From Bacillota bacterium (GTDB lineage: Bacteria; Bacillota; Clostridia; Christensenellales; SZUA-584): a DNA stretch of 64,000 nt. Positions 19,245-29,148 of this stretch are shown here, piece by piece. The stretch spans positions 1-64,000 of the forward strand of contig JAEWRI010000039.1 in the NCBI GenBank assembly GCA_023460085.1, written 5' to 3'. The notes beneath the pieces were generated by a model, which was given only the letters and a program-made list of their open reading frames with translations, did not search any database and had not been told where the DNA came from. Each line of letters begins with the position of its first letter. Within the stretch, counting starts at the first letter, position 1. The position numbers were made by a program, and so were the translations under genes.

Positions 19245-19465
19245 AAGAGAAGGTATTGGAAGTTATCGCGCAGGCGCTCGAAGTCGAGCCAGAGCGCATT
19301 ACTGAGAAATCCCTGATTCGCGATATTGAGGAGTGGGATTCGCTGGCGCAGCTTTCCGTGATAGCGGCACTGGAAGAACAGTTAAAAATAAAAATACCCT
19401 TTGATAAGGTACTGGAGATGGAAGGGGTGCACGATATCATCACTTTTATTGAGGGTACAAAATGA
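19241..19465 (+). CDS. Acyl carrier protein
   Basis: A 74-residue four-helix carrier. The phosphopantetheine attachment motif is the DSL in EEWDSLAQ, with Ser34 as the modified residue. Helices II-III (DKVLEMEGVHDI) look normal. It overlaps the FkbH-like gene upstream and the N-acetyltransferase gene downstream by 4 bp each (ATGA), so the three are translationally coupled. It is clearly a pathway-specific carrier for the FkbH partner, not the fatty-acid ACP. Confidence 0.88.
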   Translation: MKEKVLEVIAQALEVEPERITEKSLIRDIEEWDSLAQLSVIAALEEQLKIKIPFDKVLEMEGVHDIITFIEGTK

Positions 19466-20010
19466 AACTGGAATGGCGGAGAATGACCGAGACGGATCTC
19501 GAAATGGTGATGTGCTGGAGGATGCGGCCAGACATTACCCGTTTTATGAACACCGACCCGCAGTTGACGGTAGACGGACAGCGGGCATGGTTCGAGGGCA
19601 TCCGTAAGAGGGAGGATGTACGTTACTGGATAATCTACGTGGACGGAGAATCTGCTGGCGTCATTAACATTGCCAATATAGACATCGCTAATCGGCGCTG
19701 CGAGTGGGGTTATTACGTTGCTGAAAAGCGTGTTCGTTCTCTCCAATTGGCGGTTGCGCTGGAGTATAATCTCTATGAGCATGTATTCAACGTAATTCAT
19801 ATGAACCGCCTTAGTTATGAGGTGCTTGCTTTCAACAAACAGGTGATTAAGCTGCATGAATTATGCGGGAGCAAAATAGAAGGTATAATGAGGCAGCATG
19901 TATATAAAAATGGGCAATATCATGACGTGGTACTGTTTGGTATGCTTGCTGAAGACTGGCATGAACTGCAATCTACGGTGCATTTTGAGAAGGCGACTAT
20001 CGAAGAATGA
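19462..20010 (+). CDS. pseH: GNAT N-acyltransferase, PseH-like
   Basis: A 182-residue GNAT-fold protein resembling PseH, which N-acetylates the 4-amino group of UDP-4-amino-4,6-dideoxy-L-AltNAc with acetyl-CoA. The N-terminus (MTETDLEMVMCWRMRPDITR) and the central acyl-CoA-binding region are typical. Because it is fused by overlap to the ACP and FkbH-like genes, it may accept an acyl-ACP such as glyceryl-ACP instead of, or besides, acetyl-CoA. That would give a non-acetyl pseudaminic acid; this is inference. The canonical Arg/Gly pyrophosphate loop is not sharply recognisable (EKRVRSLQLA), which fits an altered donor. Confidence 0.82.
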   Translation: MKLEWRRMTETDLEMVMCWRMRPDITRFMNTDPQLTVDGQRAWFEGIRKREDVRYWIIYVDGESAGVINIANIDIANRRCEWGYYVAEKRVRSLQLAVALEYNLYEHVFNVIHMNRLSYEVLAFNKQVIKLHELCGSKIEGIMRQHVYKNGQYHDVVLFGMLAEDWHELQSTVHFEKATIEE

Positions 20011-20154
20011 GGGGTGAGTCTTTGAGTCGCCATTCGTTTATGCATCAATTAGCTTTGATACAAGTACAGTAAGTTGACTGCTTGAACTTCAATAGTTCTG
20101 TGAAGAGCTGTCATCATCTGTCTATGTGTATGATTAAGGAACCGGAGAACAGTT

Positions 20155-21192
20155 ATGAATACTTACGAAAAGCTTATAAGCGGAGCTTACGTCATTGCAG
20201 AGATGTCCGCGAATCACGCAGGCAGGTTGGAGAATGCACTTGAGCTGGTACATACCGCCAAGGAATCAGGAGCAGACTGTTTGAAGATTCAAACTTACAC
20301 GGCGGACACGATTACGATAGAGAGTGACAGGCCCTGCTTCAAAATAACCGGTGGGTTGTGGGACGGTTATACGCTCTATGACCTGTACCAGCATGCATAC
20401 ACCCCGTGGGAATGGCACGAGGCAATTAAACATGAATGTGATACAGTTGGGATTGATTTTCTGTCTACTCCGTTTGACCCAACGGCGGTGGATTTTCTTG
20501 AAACGCTGGATATAGGCTTCTACAAAATTGCCTCCTTTGAGCTGGTGGACATCCCGCTGATAGAATATACTGCGCGCAAGCACAAACCTATGATACTCTC
20601 CTGCGGCATGGCCTCTGTGGCGGAGATTCAGGAAGCTGTGGATTCCTGTAGACGGCAGGGGAACGAGCAAATCGTGCTACTGAAATGCAGCAGCGCATAC
20701 CCGGCTCGATACGAGGAAATGAATCTTCGGACAATTACCGATATGCAGGAACGTTTTCGTGTGCCCGTAGGGTTGTCTGACCATTCTATGGGCTCGCTTG
20801 CGGCAGTGATTGCAGTGTCGCTGGGGGCTTGTGTGATTGAAAAGCACTTTTGCCTGAGCCGCAGCATCAAAAATCCCGATTCGGAGTTTTCAATGGAGCC
20901 CACCGAATTTCGCGAGATGGTGGACTCGGTGCGTCGAACGGTCTTGGCGAGAGGCGAGGTGTCTTATTCGTTGACGGAAGGCGAGAATATCAGCCGACTG
21001 CATCGGAGGTCACTCTTCGTGGTGGAGAACATTGCGAAAGGCGGGATGTTCACGGAAAAGAATGTGCGCTCTATCCGCCCGGCCGACGGCATGTCGCCGA
21101 AGCTTCTTCCCCAAGTGCTGGGAGGGCGAGCAACTCGTGATTTGGAGAAAGGCACGCCCCTGGTGCCTGAGCATGTGAGTGGCATGAAATGA
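20155..21192 (+). CDS. pseI: Pseudaminic acid synthase, PseI (NeuB family)
   Basis: A 345-residue NeuB-family synthase condensing the 2,4-diacylamino-trideoxy-L-altrose with phosphoenolpyruvate. A TIM-barrel domain (1-275) shows AEMSANHAG, LKIQTYTAD, STPFD, LSCGMAS and EKHFCLSRS..NPDSEFSMEP; a C-terminal antifreeze-like SAF domain (about 285-345) follows. GAACCGGAGAAC precedes the start. A 144-bp gap separates it from pseH, the only sizeable gap within the pse genes. It overlaps pseG by 4 bp. Confidence 0.93.
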   Translation: MNTYEKLISGAYVIAEMSANHAGRLENALELVHTAKESGADCLKIQTYTADTITIESDRPCFKITGGLWDGYTLYDLYQHAYTPWEWHEAIKHECDTVGIDFLSTPFDPTAVDFLETLDIGFYKIASFELVDIPLIEYTARKHKPMILSCGMASVAEIQEAVDSCRRQGNEQIVLLKCSSAYPARYEEMNLRTITDMQERFRVPVGLSDHSMGSLAAVIAVSLGACVIEKHFCLSRSIKNPDSEFSMEPTEFREMVDSVRRTVLARGEVSYSLTEGENISRLHRRSLFVVENIAKGGMFTEKNVRSIRPADGMSPKLLPQVLGGRATRDLEKGTPLVPEHVSGMK

Positions 21193-22247
21193 GCATCGCT
21201 TCGGGAAAATGTATCGGCATCCGCGTGGATGCTAATGACACCATTGCCACCGGCCATGTGATGCGCTGCCTTTCCATCGCGGACGCGCTGCACGGAGTAG
21301 GTAAGGAGTGCGTGTTCATTGTTGCGGACGAGAATTCCGCACGCGTTGCGGAACGTGGCGGGTACAAGGGAGCCGTACTGCATACGCGCTGGGACGATAT
21401 GCAGAGCGAGGTGGACGTACTGGCCGAAACACTGCGCCTATACAATGTTGGCATGTTGCTGGTGGATAGTTATGCCGTCACAACGAATTATCTCCAAAGG
21501 CTGCGTGCACTTGCAAAAACGGCTTATATGGACGACCTGAATGCCTTTGTATACCCGGTGGACATGCTTATCAACTACAACATCTACGCGGGCCTGTTCG
21601 ATTATCAGGGGCGTTACCCGCGTACGGAGTTGCTGCTCGGGTGCGCATTCGCGCCGCTGCGCGTGGAGTTTTCGGGCGTTCAGCCAAAGCTGCGAGAGAA
21701 GGTGAGCAAAGTGCTGGTGACGATGGGTGGGGCCGACCCAATGAATGCGACCGGCAGATTGCTGAATGCGCTCGTGCCGCGATTCGAGGGCGTTGAATTC
21801 CACGTTATCGTCGGCCGGCTGAACGCGAACGAAGCCATGCTGAAAGCCTTGACGGACGAACACCCCGGAATTGTACTGCATAAGGATGTGCGGCGCATGT
21901 CGGATCTGATGCTGGGCTGCGACGCTGCGGTGACGGCGGGCGGCACGACGCTATACGAGCTATGCGCCTGCGGACTGCCATCCGTTACAGTGGCAATTGC
22001 CGATAACCAGCTTTATGCGGTACGGGAGTTTGAGCGAGTCGGGCTGATGCCTTGTGCCGGCGACCTGCGCGAGGATGAGGCGGGGTGCTTTGCTGCGTTG
22101 GGTAGTTTATTGGGCAAATATATTGGGGACACAACGTTGCGGCGCGACGTTTCCGCGAAGATGAGGACGTTGGTGGACGGAGACGGTGCGGCACGTGTCG
22201 CGCGGGCGATAGCGGACCTGTGCGAAGAGGAAGAGAGGCAAAAATGA
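21189..22247 (+). CDS. pseG: UDP-sugar hydrolase PseG
   Basis: A 352-residue GT-B-fold nucleotide-sugar hydrolase. It removes UDP from the 2,4-diacetamido-trideoxy-altropyranose just before PseI acts. The N-terminal IGIRVDAND..IATGHVMRCLS contains the catalytic His of the GHVMR motif. The C-terminal half has VLVTMGGADP and AVTAGGTTLYELCACGLP for UDP binding. It overlaps pseI upstream and pseC downstream by 4 bp each, so stoichiometric expression is likely. Confidence 0.92.
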   Translation: MSIASGKCIGIRVDANDTIATGHVMRCLSIADALHGVGKECVFIVADENSARVAERGGYKGAVLHTRWDDMQSEVDVLAETLRLYNVGMLLVDSYAVTTNYLQRLRALAKTAYMDDLNAFVYPVDMLINYNIYAGLFDYQGRYPRTELLLGCAFAPLRVEFSGVQPKLREKVSKVLVTMGGADPMNATGRLLNALVPRFEGVEFHVIVGRLNANEAMLKALTDEHPGIVLHKDVRRMSDLMLGCDAAVTAGGTTLYELCACGLPSVTVAIADNQLYAVREFERVGLMPCAGDLREDEAGCFAALGSLLGKYIGDTTLRRDVSAKMRTLVDGDGAARVARAIADLCEEEERQK

Positions 22248-23362
22248 CGATACCCTATGGGAGACAAAGTATTGACGAAGACGATATACAAGCGGTTGTG
22301 GAGGTCCTGCGCTCGGACTTTCTGACGACCGGACCTGTGGTAGGGGAGTTCGAGAAGGCTGTGGCGGAGCACACGGGCGCGAAATATGCGGTAGCAGTCA
22401 GCAATGGTACGGCGGCGCTGCACGCGGCCTGCTATGCCGCGGGTATCGGCGAAGGCGATGAGGTCATCACATCGGCGATTACATTTGCGGCATCGGGCAA
22501 CTGCGCGCTATACTGCGGCGGAACGCCCGTGTTTGCGGATATCGATTCCGTCACATACAATATCGACCCTGCGGATATTCGGCGCAAGGTAACGAAGCGT
22601 ACAAAAGCCATCATCCCGGTGCATTACACCGGCCAGCCCTGCGATATGGACGAGATACACGCCATTGCGCGTGAATATGGCATTATCGTTATCGAGGACG
22701 CCGCACATGCGCTGGGCGCAACGTATCATGACAAGAAAATCGGCGCGTTGTCTGATATGACCACGTTCAGCTTCCATCCCGTCAAGCATGTCACCACGGG
22801 CGAGGGCGGCATGATAATGACCAACGACGCGAAACTGTACAAGCGGCTCAACCTTTTCCGAACGCACGGCATTACGCGGGATAAGACCCTGATGCAGCAT
22901 AATGAGGGTGAATGGTACTACGAGCAGCTCGAGCTGGGCTACAACTATCGCATCACGGATTTCCAGTGTGCGCTGGGCTTAAGCCAGTTGCGCAGGCTTG
23001 ACGCGTCCGTACGGCGCCGCATTGAGATCGCACACCGATACGATGAAGCCTTTGCGAATCTTCCGGGCATCGTGATGCCTGCGCAGGCGCCAGAGCGCCA
23101 AAACAGCTATCATCTCTATGTGATTCAGGTGACGCATATGCCGCGCAGGGAAGCCTTCTACAAGCTGCGCGCGGCGGGCATTGGTGTCAATGTGCACTAT
23201 ATTCCCGTATACAAGCACCCATATTATCAAACGCATGGCTATGCAGATGTGCATTGCCCCAACGCCGAGGCGCTATACGAGCGCATCATCAGCCTGCCGA
23301 TGTACCCAACGCTCACCGAAGAACAGCAGGAATACGTAATCGCACAGGTGCGTGCGCTGTAA
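22244..23362 (+). CDS. pseC: UDP-4-keto-sugar aminotransferase PseC
   Basis: A 372-residue PLP-dependent DegT/DnrJ/EryC1-family aminotransferase adding the C4 amino group after PseB. Visible features are VSNGTAALHAA (phosphate-binding region), VIEDAAHALGA and the Schiff-base lysine K181 in FHPVKHVTTGEGG. The start at 22244 is chosen over 22220 because it overlaps the pseG stop as ATGA and follows GAGGCAAAA. It completes the set PseB-C-H-G-I-F within 7.5 kb. Confidence 0.92.
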   Translation: MTIPYGRQSIDEDDIQAVVEVLRSDFLTTGPVVGEFEKAVAEHTGAKYAVAVSNGTAALHAACYAAGIGEGDEVITSAITFAASGNCALYCGGTPVFADIDSVTYNIDPADIRRKVTKRTKAIIPVHYTGQPCDMDEIHAIAREYGIIVIEDAAHALGATYHDKKIGALSDMTTFSFHPVKHVTTGEGGMIMTNDAKLYKRLNLFRTHGITRDKTLMQHNEGEWYYEQLELGYNYRITDFQCALGLSQLRRLDASVRRRIEIAHRYDEAFANLPGIVMPAQAPERQNSYHLYVIQVTHMPRREAFYKLRAAGIGVNVHYIPVYKHPYYQTHGYADVHCPNAEALYERIISLPMYPTLTEEQQEYVIAQVRAL

Positions 23363-23432
23363 CGCCTCCGAGGGAGGAGACATATCCTCGAACTAAATGA
23401 CCCAAGTTAGATAAGCAAGGAGGAAGTGAACC

Positions 23433-24434
23433 ATGATACTGGTGACAGGTGGTGCCGGGTTTATCGGCAGCCATGTGTGCGTAGCGTTGGCAGAGCGCGG
23501 GCACGATTTCGTGATTGTGGACGATTTGAGCAACAGCAGCGCGGATGTGGTGGAGCGGTTGGGCCGCATCACGGGGCGCAGCGTAAACTTCGTCAAGGCG
23601 GACGCTGGGGACAGGGAAGCAATGGCGCGCGTGTTCGACCAATATCCGATAGAGGGGGCTGTGCATCTCGCGGGATTCAAGGCCGTGGGCGAGTCGGTGA
23701 GCAAGCCACTCATGTACTATCGCAACAATATTGACGCTGCGCTGACGCTGTGTGAGCTCATGGCGGCGCGCGGCGCAAAGGCGCTGCTGTTCAGTTCCTC
23801 CGCGACGGTATACCGCAGCGACAATCCGATGCCGCTGGATGAGGATGCCGCACTGGGTTGCACCAATCCGTACGGCTGGACGAAGTACATGATAGAACAG
23901 ATATTGGAGGACACCTGCGCGTCCGACGCAGACTGGTCGGTGGTATCGCTGCGCTATTTTAATCCGGTGGGAGCGCATGCAAGCGCGCTGATCGGCGAAA
24001 ACCCGTCGGGAATTCCCAACAATCTGATGCCCTATGTTGCTCAGGTGGCTGCCGGAAAGCGCGAGAAGCTGCACGTCTTCGGCAACGATTATCCCACACC
24101 GGACGGCACGGGCGTGCGCGACTACATCCACGTGGTAGACCTTGCCGAGGGGCATGTACGCGCGCTGGAATATATGCTGAAGCACAGGGGGTTCGAAGCG
24201 ATCAACCTCGGTACCGGCAGGGGATACAGCGTGCTGGAAATGATTAAAGCGTTCGAGAAGGCTTCCGGGCGTCCTGTACCATACGTCATCGACCCCAGAA
24301 GGCCGGGAGATATCGCGATGTGCTACGCCAAAACCGATAAAGCCAAGGTACTGCTGGGGTGGCAGGCGACGCGCGGTATCGACGAGATGTGCGCCGACGG
24401 GTGGCGATGGGAGTGCGCGAGAAGCGAGGGCTAG
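23433..24434 (+). CDS. galE: UDP-glucose 4-epimerase
   Basis: A 333-residue extended SDR enzyme interconverting UDP-glucose and UDP-galactose (or the N-acetyl forms). It has the NAD motif TGGAGFIGSH, SSSATVY, and the catalytic Y-x3-K in NPYGWTKYMIEQ, then YFNPVGAH and RDYIHVVDLAEGH. A strong AAGGAGGAAG lies ahead of the ATG. It closes the polysaccharide locus and probably supplies a galactose-type donor to the GT genes. A strong terminator follows within 10 bp. Confidence 0.93.
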   Translation: MILVTGGAGFIGSHVCVALAERGHDFVIVDDLSNSSADVVERLGRITGRSVNFVKADAGDREAMARVFDQYPIEGAVHLAGFKAVGESVSKPLMYYRNNIDAALTLCELMAARGAKALLFSSSATVYRSDNPMPLDEDAALGCTNPYGWTKYMIEQILEDTCASDADWSVVSLRYFNPVGAHASALIGENPSGIPNNLMPYVAQVAAGKREKLHVFGNDYPTPDGTGVRDYIHVVDLAEGHVRALEYMLKHRGFEAINLGTGRGYSVLEMIKAFEKASGRPVPYVIDPRRPGDIAMCYAKTDKAKVLLGWQATRGIDEMCADGWRWECARSEG

Positions 24435-24443
24435 AGATAGAAC

Positions 24444-24474
24444 AAAGCCGGGGTAAAATGCCCCGGCTTTTTAT
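24444..24474 (+). terminator. Rho-independent terminator after galE
   Basis: AAAGCCGGGG (24444-24453) and CCCCGGCTTT (24461-24470) form a perfect 10-bp stem with a 7-nt loop, followed by T-rich sequence. It ends the polysaccharide transcript. Confidence 0.92.
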
Positions 24475-24494
24475 GTCAGGAGAAAGAGGCTGCA

Positions 24495-25628
24495 TCAGTA
24501 AGTGACGACGACGTCCTTGGTGTCCGGATGCAGTGCTATCCATGTATTTCCGGGTGTCAGCACGATCTCACTGCCGTCTGCGGCATAGTATTTTGTAGGC
24601 GCATCGTAGCTCTCGCGTGACCATGTGCCTTCGATGTACACGCCGTCTATAACGAAAGCCGCCGCGCCGGAGCCCACCAGATCCATCAGCCTTCGCCCCG
24701 CCAGCTCGTTCTTGGAATAGACGTTCACATATTGCACGATAAGGTTCTGTACTGTCAGCGCTTCGCCTGTCTCCGCCGACATAAAGAGCTTTCCCTGCAT
24801 GGAGCGCGTCAGCAGGTTGGTCTGCGCGTCGTAGGAATAGGTGACAAAGTCGTCGCCTGCCATAAACGGCAGCGCAATCTGGCGGATCGTCTGGCCTTCG
24901 TAGGTGCTGCCTTCGTCATAGCTGTACAGGAAGGGTATCGGTTCAGGCTGGTAGTCGTAAAGCTGCACCACCTTTGTCAGGTCACAGATGACGTTGTGCG
25001 GCGCGTCACGCCCATCATCTCGTACAAAGTATTCTGCCCACTTGCCTCGGATGCCGTCCACGCGGATACGGATGTGCTCCGAGTCCTCGTCGTAGATGTA
25101 CGAGTCGTAGCCTGCGTCGCTCGGGCCGCCGTAATGCACGAAGGCACAGTCGTAGGGCTGCTGGGACTTGATGAAGTAGATGCGCGCCGAGCGCACCGGT
25201 TCCACGCGCTCCGGCAGCACGTCATTGAATATCGCCATGAAGCGTGTGATGGAGCTCTCTACGGGGGCTTCGTAGACGATATTGGCCAGTTGCAGGCCGT
25301 ACTGCGGCCTCGCGGCGGGAGAGTTCTCTATCATTACCGCGACCGGTGTGTACTCCTGATTCATACCCTCGGTGAACTCGCTGAAGGGAATGCCGGACAG
25401 CTTTGAAACCTCATCCGGGCCAGGTGTGGGTACGGGTGTGGGCTCAGGGGTTGCTGCGGGTGTTGGCGCTTCTGTTACGGAAGGTATGGGTTCCGGCGTT
25501 GCGACGATAATGTCGCTTTCCGAGGCGCTGCCACAGGCACATAAGCCCAAAATAAGCAGTGTTGAAATGGCGAATGTCAGTATTCTTTTCATATGCATCG
25601 TACACACAGCGAAAAGCCGTGTGTGCAC
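24495..25628 (-). CDS. DUF3048 (YerB-type) lipoprotein
   Basis: A 377-residue exported protein. A hydrophobic signal ends in a lipobox (LCAC), then a Pro/Thr/Glu linker (about 45-75) leads to the DUF3048 domains, with VAVMIENSPAARPQYGL, VEPVRSARIYFI and HYGGPSDAGYDSYIYD. Function of the family is unknown. The GTG at 25628 is used because AAGGAG sits 5 nt upstream; ATG 25592 gives a more conventional signal peptide but lacks a ribosome site. It is transcribed alone, from its own consensus promoter, convergent with galE. Confidence 0.85.
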   Translation of the reverse strand: MHTRLFAVCTMHMKRILTFAISTLLILGLCACGSASESDIIVATPEPIPSVTEAPTPAATPEPTPVPTPGPDEVSKLSGIPFSEFTEGMNQEYTPVAVMIENSPAARPQYGLQLANIVYEAPVESSITRFMAIFNDVLPERVEPVRSARIYFIKSQQPYDCAFVHYGGPSDAGYDSYIYDEDSEHIRIRVDGIRGKWAEYFVRDDGRDAPHNVICDLTKVVQLYDYQPEPIPFLYSYDEGSTYEGQTIRQIALPFMAGDDFVTYSYDAQTNLLTRSMQGKLFMSAETGEALTVQNLIVQYVNVYSKNELAGRRLMDLVGSGAAAFVIDGVYIEGTWSRESYDAPTKYYAADGSEIVLTPGNTWIALHPDTKDVVVTY

Positions 25629-25704
25629 ACACGCTCCTTTCCGAGTTTACAGCGGTGAGACCGGGAATAGCGGCACAGTATGTCATGAACCGTTATCTTA
25701 ACTC

Positions 25705-25733
25705 AGAGTATCCTTCCCACAATACGGTGTCAA
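25705..25733 (-). promoter_or_regulatory. Promoter for the DUF3048 gene
   Basis: On the minus strand TTGACA (25733-25728), a 17-nt spacer and TACTCT (25710-25705), 77 bp ahead of the start codon and abutting the terminator of the upstream operon. Confidence 0.65.
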
Positions 25734-25735
25734 GA

Positions 25736-25762
25736 AAAAAGGCTGCGTAGCGCAGCCTTTTT
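25736..25762 (-). terminator. Terminator after the polyprenyl synthase gene
   Basis: GGCTGCG (25741-25747), loop TAG, CGCAGCC (25751-25757), flanked by A-runs and T-runs on both sides. It can end the minus-strand prenyl synthase transcript just before the next promoter begins. Confidence 0.88.
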
Positions 25763-25771
25763 CGACAAACT

Positions 25772-26743
<972 letters not shown>

Positions 26744-26761
26744 GAAACCAACCTCCCCGTA

Positions 26762-28660
26762 TTATCTGCCGAAACGCTTTCGGCCCGGTGCCAGTACCAG
26801 ACGTCCGTTCTGCTTGCTTGCTCCCCAGACGTTGCCGAGGTACGGCAGCAGGTAGTTGTCGAGGCCAAAAGCGCGCCCTGCACCTGCCAGCATCGCGATT
26901 CCGGCAAAGAGCATCCACCATTCGGTAGAGTATACGCCGGTCGTAGTGATGAACATCGCGAGCAGCCCGAGGGATACCAGTGACGAAAGGAACGTCAGCG
27001 TGCCGGAGAATATGGCGAGACCAACCAAAAGCTCGAGTATCACGATGAATACCTGGAAGAACATCGTCCAGCCGGCGGTTGCAAATACCCAGCCGTTCAG
27101 TATCCAGTCCACCAGGAAGAACTTCATGCGGAACACCAGCGGCGCGTCCGCGCCGGAGCGCTCGATGAATATGCCCAGCCAGCCCCAGTCGAAGCCGGCA
27201 AGCTGCTGAACGGCAGCGCTGCCGTCCACCGCGCCTGTCGCGCCTGTAACGGCTTCCGCTGCCTGAGAAGCGCTGGAAACGCCGTCCGCGGCCCGCCCCA
27301 AGAAGGACGCGAGCTTGGGGGAGTTCATCCAGCCGTCATTGATCTTCTCAATACCCTCGTAGAACCATGTCCAGCCGAGGAAGAGCCGCAGCGGCACCAT
27401 CCACCACGCCTGAACGCTCTTTGTGTAATGGCGCTGAAGGAACGTGGCGCGCTGCCTGCGGTGCAGTATTTCGTCACAGAAGTAGTTCCATACGCCGCGC
27501 GTACCGAGTATGCCGTACAGATAGTGTGCGTTGACGATAAACTTCATGATCAGAGATATCCAGCTTGGCGGGCGCACACCCATGAGATCCGCTACGGCAA
27601 AGTAGTTGCCCACGCTGACCATTACGCCGTGCAGCTTCACCTTGACGGCCTCGGGCTTCTGACCGCGGAGATCGCGGAGTATGTTTTCCGCGACACCTTC
27701 GCCGGTCTGCAGCGCTGTTTCCACCATCGCAGGGTATGCTTTGCCCTTTTCGTCCGTCAGTGCGCCCACATCGCCCACGGCATATACGCCGGGATATTTG
27801 GTCCGGCAGCATTCATCCACCGAGAGGCGCGCTCCGGGCCCTTTTTGCAGATCCATCGCGTCTACGTCGTGCGTCGCCCGGACGCCTGCCGCCCAGATCA
27901 GCGTGGCGGTTTCAATCTTCTGCTCGCCGGTATCCACGTACTCGCCGGTGACTTCTTTGATGGCGGTCTTGAGCAGTATCTTGACGCCGAGCTTCTTTTC
28001 CATATACCGATGGGCCTTCGCCGCGCACTTCTCATCCAGATTGTTCAGTACGCGGGGCAGCATATCGAGAATATAGAGCCGCACCTCGCTGCGGTTTATA
28101 CCATATTCACGGCAAAGTCCGCGCGTCCAGTGTGCCAGCTCGCCGATCATCTCTACGCCCGTGAAGCCAGCGCCGCCTACGATGAACGTAAGCAGCCGTC
28201 TGCGCTCTTCCGCCTTGTCCTCCGAAGCGGCTTCGGCGAAGCAGCGTACGATGTGCTCCCTTATCGCCACCGCGTCGTCCAGAGACCACAGCGGGAAGCC
28301 ATGCTGCTGAAGCCCCGGAATACCGTAGTAATTCGGGGTGGAACCCATGCCGAGTATCAGGTAGTCGTAGGGGTAATCGCGGTGAGCCCCGCGAACCATA
28401 CGCGACTCAAAATCAAAGCTTTCAGCACTGTCCGTTACCACGCGCACAGGCGTACGTCCGAAGATATCCTGAAGCGGTATGCGCACAGCATCTTCGCCGA
28501 CGCGGTTGCCCGCCACCTCGTGAATTTCAGTCAGCAGGGTGTGATACGGATTGCGGTCGATCAGCGTGATTTCGAGATCCTTCTTTTTCCCTTTCTTGTT
28601 CAGCCGAAGGGCGGCTTCGACGCCGGCATATCCAGCGCCTACGATCACGATTTTGGACAT
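26762..28660 (-). CDS. Type II NADH dehydrogenase with C-terminal DoxX-like membrane domain
   Basis: A 632-residue fusion. Residues 1-about 420 are an NDH-2 flavoprotein with FAD-binding VIVGAGYAGVEAAL, a second dinucleotide site FIVGGAGFTGVEMIGELA, and YAVGDVGALTDE. From about 430 a membrane part with four or five helices resembles DoxX (RLFLGWTWFYEGIEKI). It would oxidise NADH and reduce a quinone at the membrane. The Ndh2 of Listeria extracellular electron transfer also carries a C-terminal membrane domain. The start at 28660 follows GGAGGG; ATG 28672 is upstream of that site. Confidence 0.87.
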   Translation of the reverse strand: MSKIVIVGAGYAGVEAALRLNKKGKKKDLEITLIDRNPYHTLLTEIHEVAGNRVGEDAVRIPLQDIFGRTPVRVVTDSAESFDFESRMVRGAHRDYPYDYLILGMGSTPNYYGIPGLQQHGFPLWSLDDAVAIREHIVRCFAEAASEDKAEERRRLLTFIVGGAGFTGVEMIGELAHWTRGLCREYGINRSEVRLYILDMLPRVLNNLDEKCAAKAHRYMEKKLGVKILLKTAIKEVTGEYVDTGEQKIETATLIWAAGVRATHDVDAMDLQKGPGARLSVDECCRTKYPGVYAVGDVGALTDEKGKAYPAMVETALQTGEGVAENILRDLRGQKPEAVKVKLHGVMVSVGNYFAVADLMGVRPPSWISLIMKFIVNAHYLYGILGTRGVWNYFCDEILHRRQRATFLQRHYTKSVQAWWMVPLRLFLGWTWFYEGIEKINDGWMNSPKLASFLGRAADGVSSASQAAEAVTGATGAVDGSAAVQQLAGFDWGWLGIFIERSGADAPLVFRMKFFLVDWILNGWVFATAGWTMFFQVFIVILELLVGLAIFSGTLTFLSSLVSLGLLAMFITTTGVYSTEWWMLFAGIAMLAGAGRAFGLDNYLLPYLGNVWGASKQNGRLVLAPGRKRFGR

Positions 28661-29020
28661 AAAACCCTCCATGTGAATTAGAACATCGGGTTAATCGGCA
28701 AGGCGTTGCTGTTAATACGCGCCCAGCCGCATATGAGCGCCGCAGTGTTTCTGGCAAACAGACGCCCGATGTTATTATTGTTTTCCCGGCAGTTTTTAAC
28801 CGCATTGATGATGATACGAAACACGAAGAGGAGAACAGTCGGACCGGGTGAGCATATTCTTCCATTCTCCTATCATACCCATCGATTCAATCGGCAAAAG
28901 TATATCAAACAAAAATATAAATTACAATTGAGAATTATTATAAATTAGAGATATTTGTATCAATACCCTTTATACACTAAGAAAATTCCCTTATATGGGG
29001 AATACCGCATGATTTACCCG
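28661..29020. other. Divergent intergenic region, AT-rich on the right
   Basis: Spacer between the NDH-2 operon (-) and the flavin lipoprotein (+). No gene seen. The part from about 28880 is strongly AT-rich. On the minus strand a TATGAT (28877-28872) could be a -10 for NDH-2, but no good -35 accompanies it. Confidence 0.5.
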
Positions 29021-29049
29021 TTGACCTTTTCATAATCATACAATATAAT
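29021..29049 (+). promoter_or_regulatory. Promoter for the flavin lipoprotein/apbE pair
   Basis: TTGACC (29021-29026), exactly 17 nt, TATAAT (29044-29049). This is near consensus, so high expression is expected, which suits an abundant surface lipoprotein. Confidence 0.78.
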
Positions 29050-29148
29050 TGAGAACCAGTATGGATAAGCGATATTCGTCTTTTTATGTGGATGAATCGC
29101 TCCAAAATTGCTCAAAATGAATATGGGCAATAAAAGTGGGAGGGAAAT

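Noticed and set aside
20011..20154. Promoter within the pse cluster before pseI
   Set aside because: A TTGACT is present, but no acceptable -10 box lies at the right spacing.
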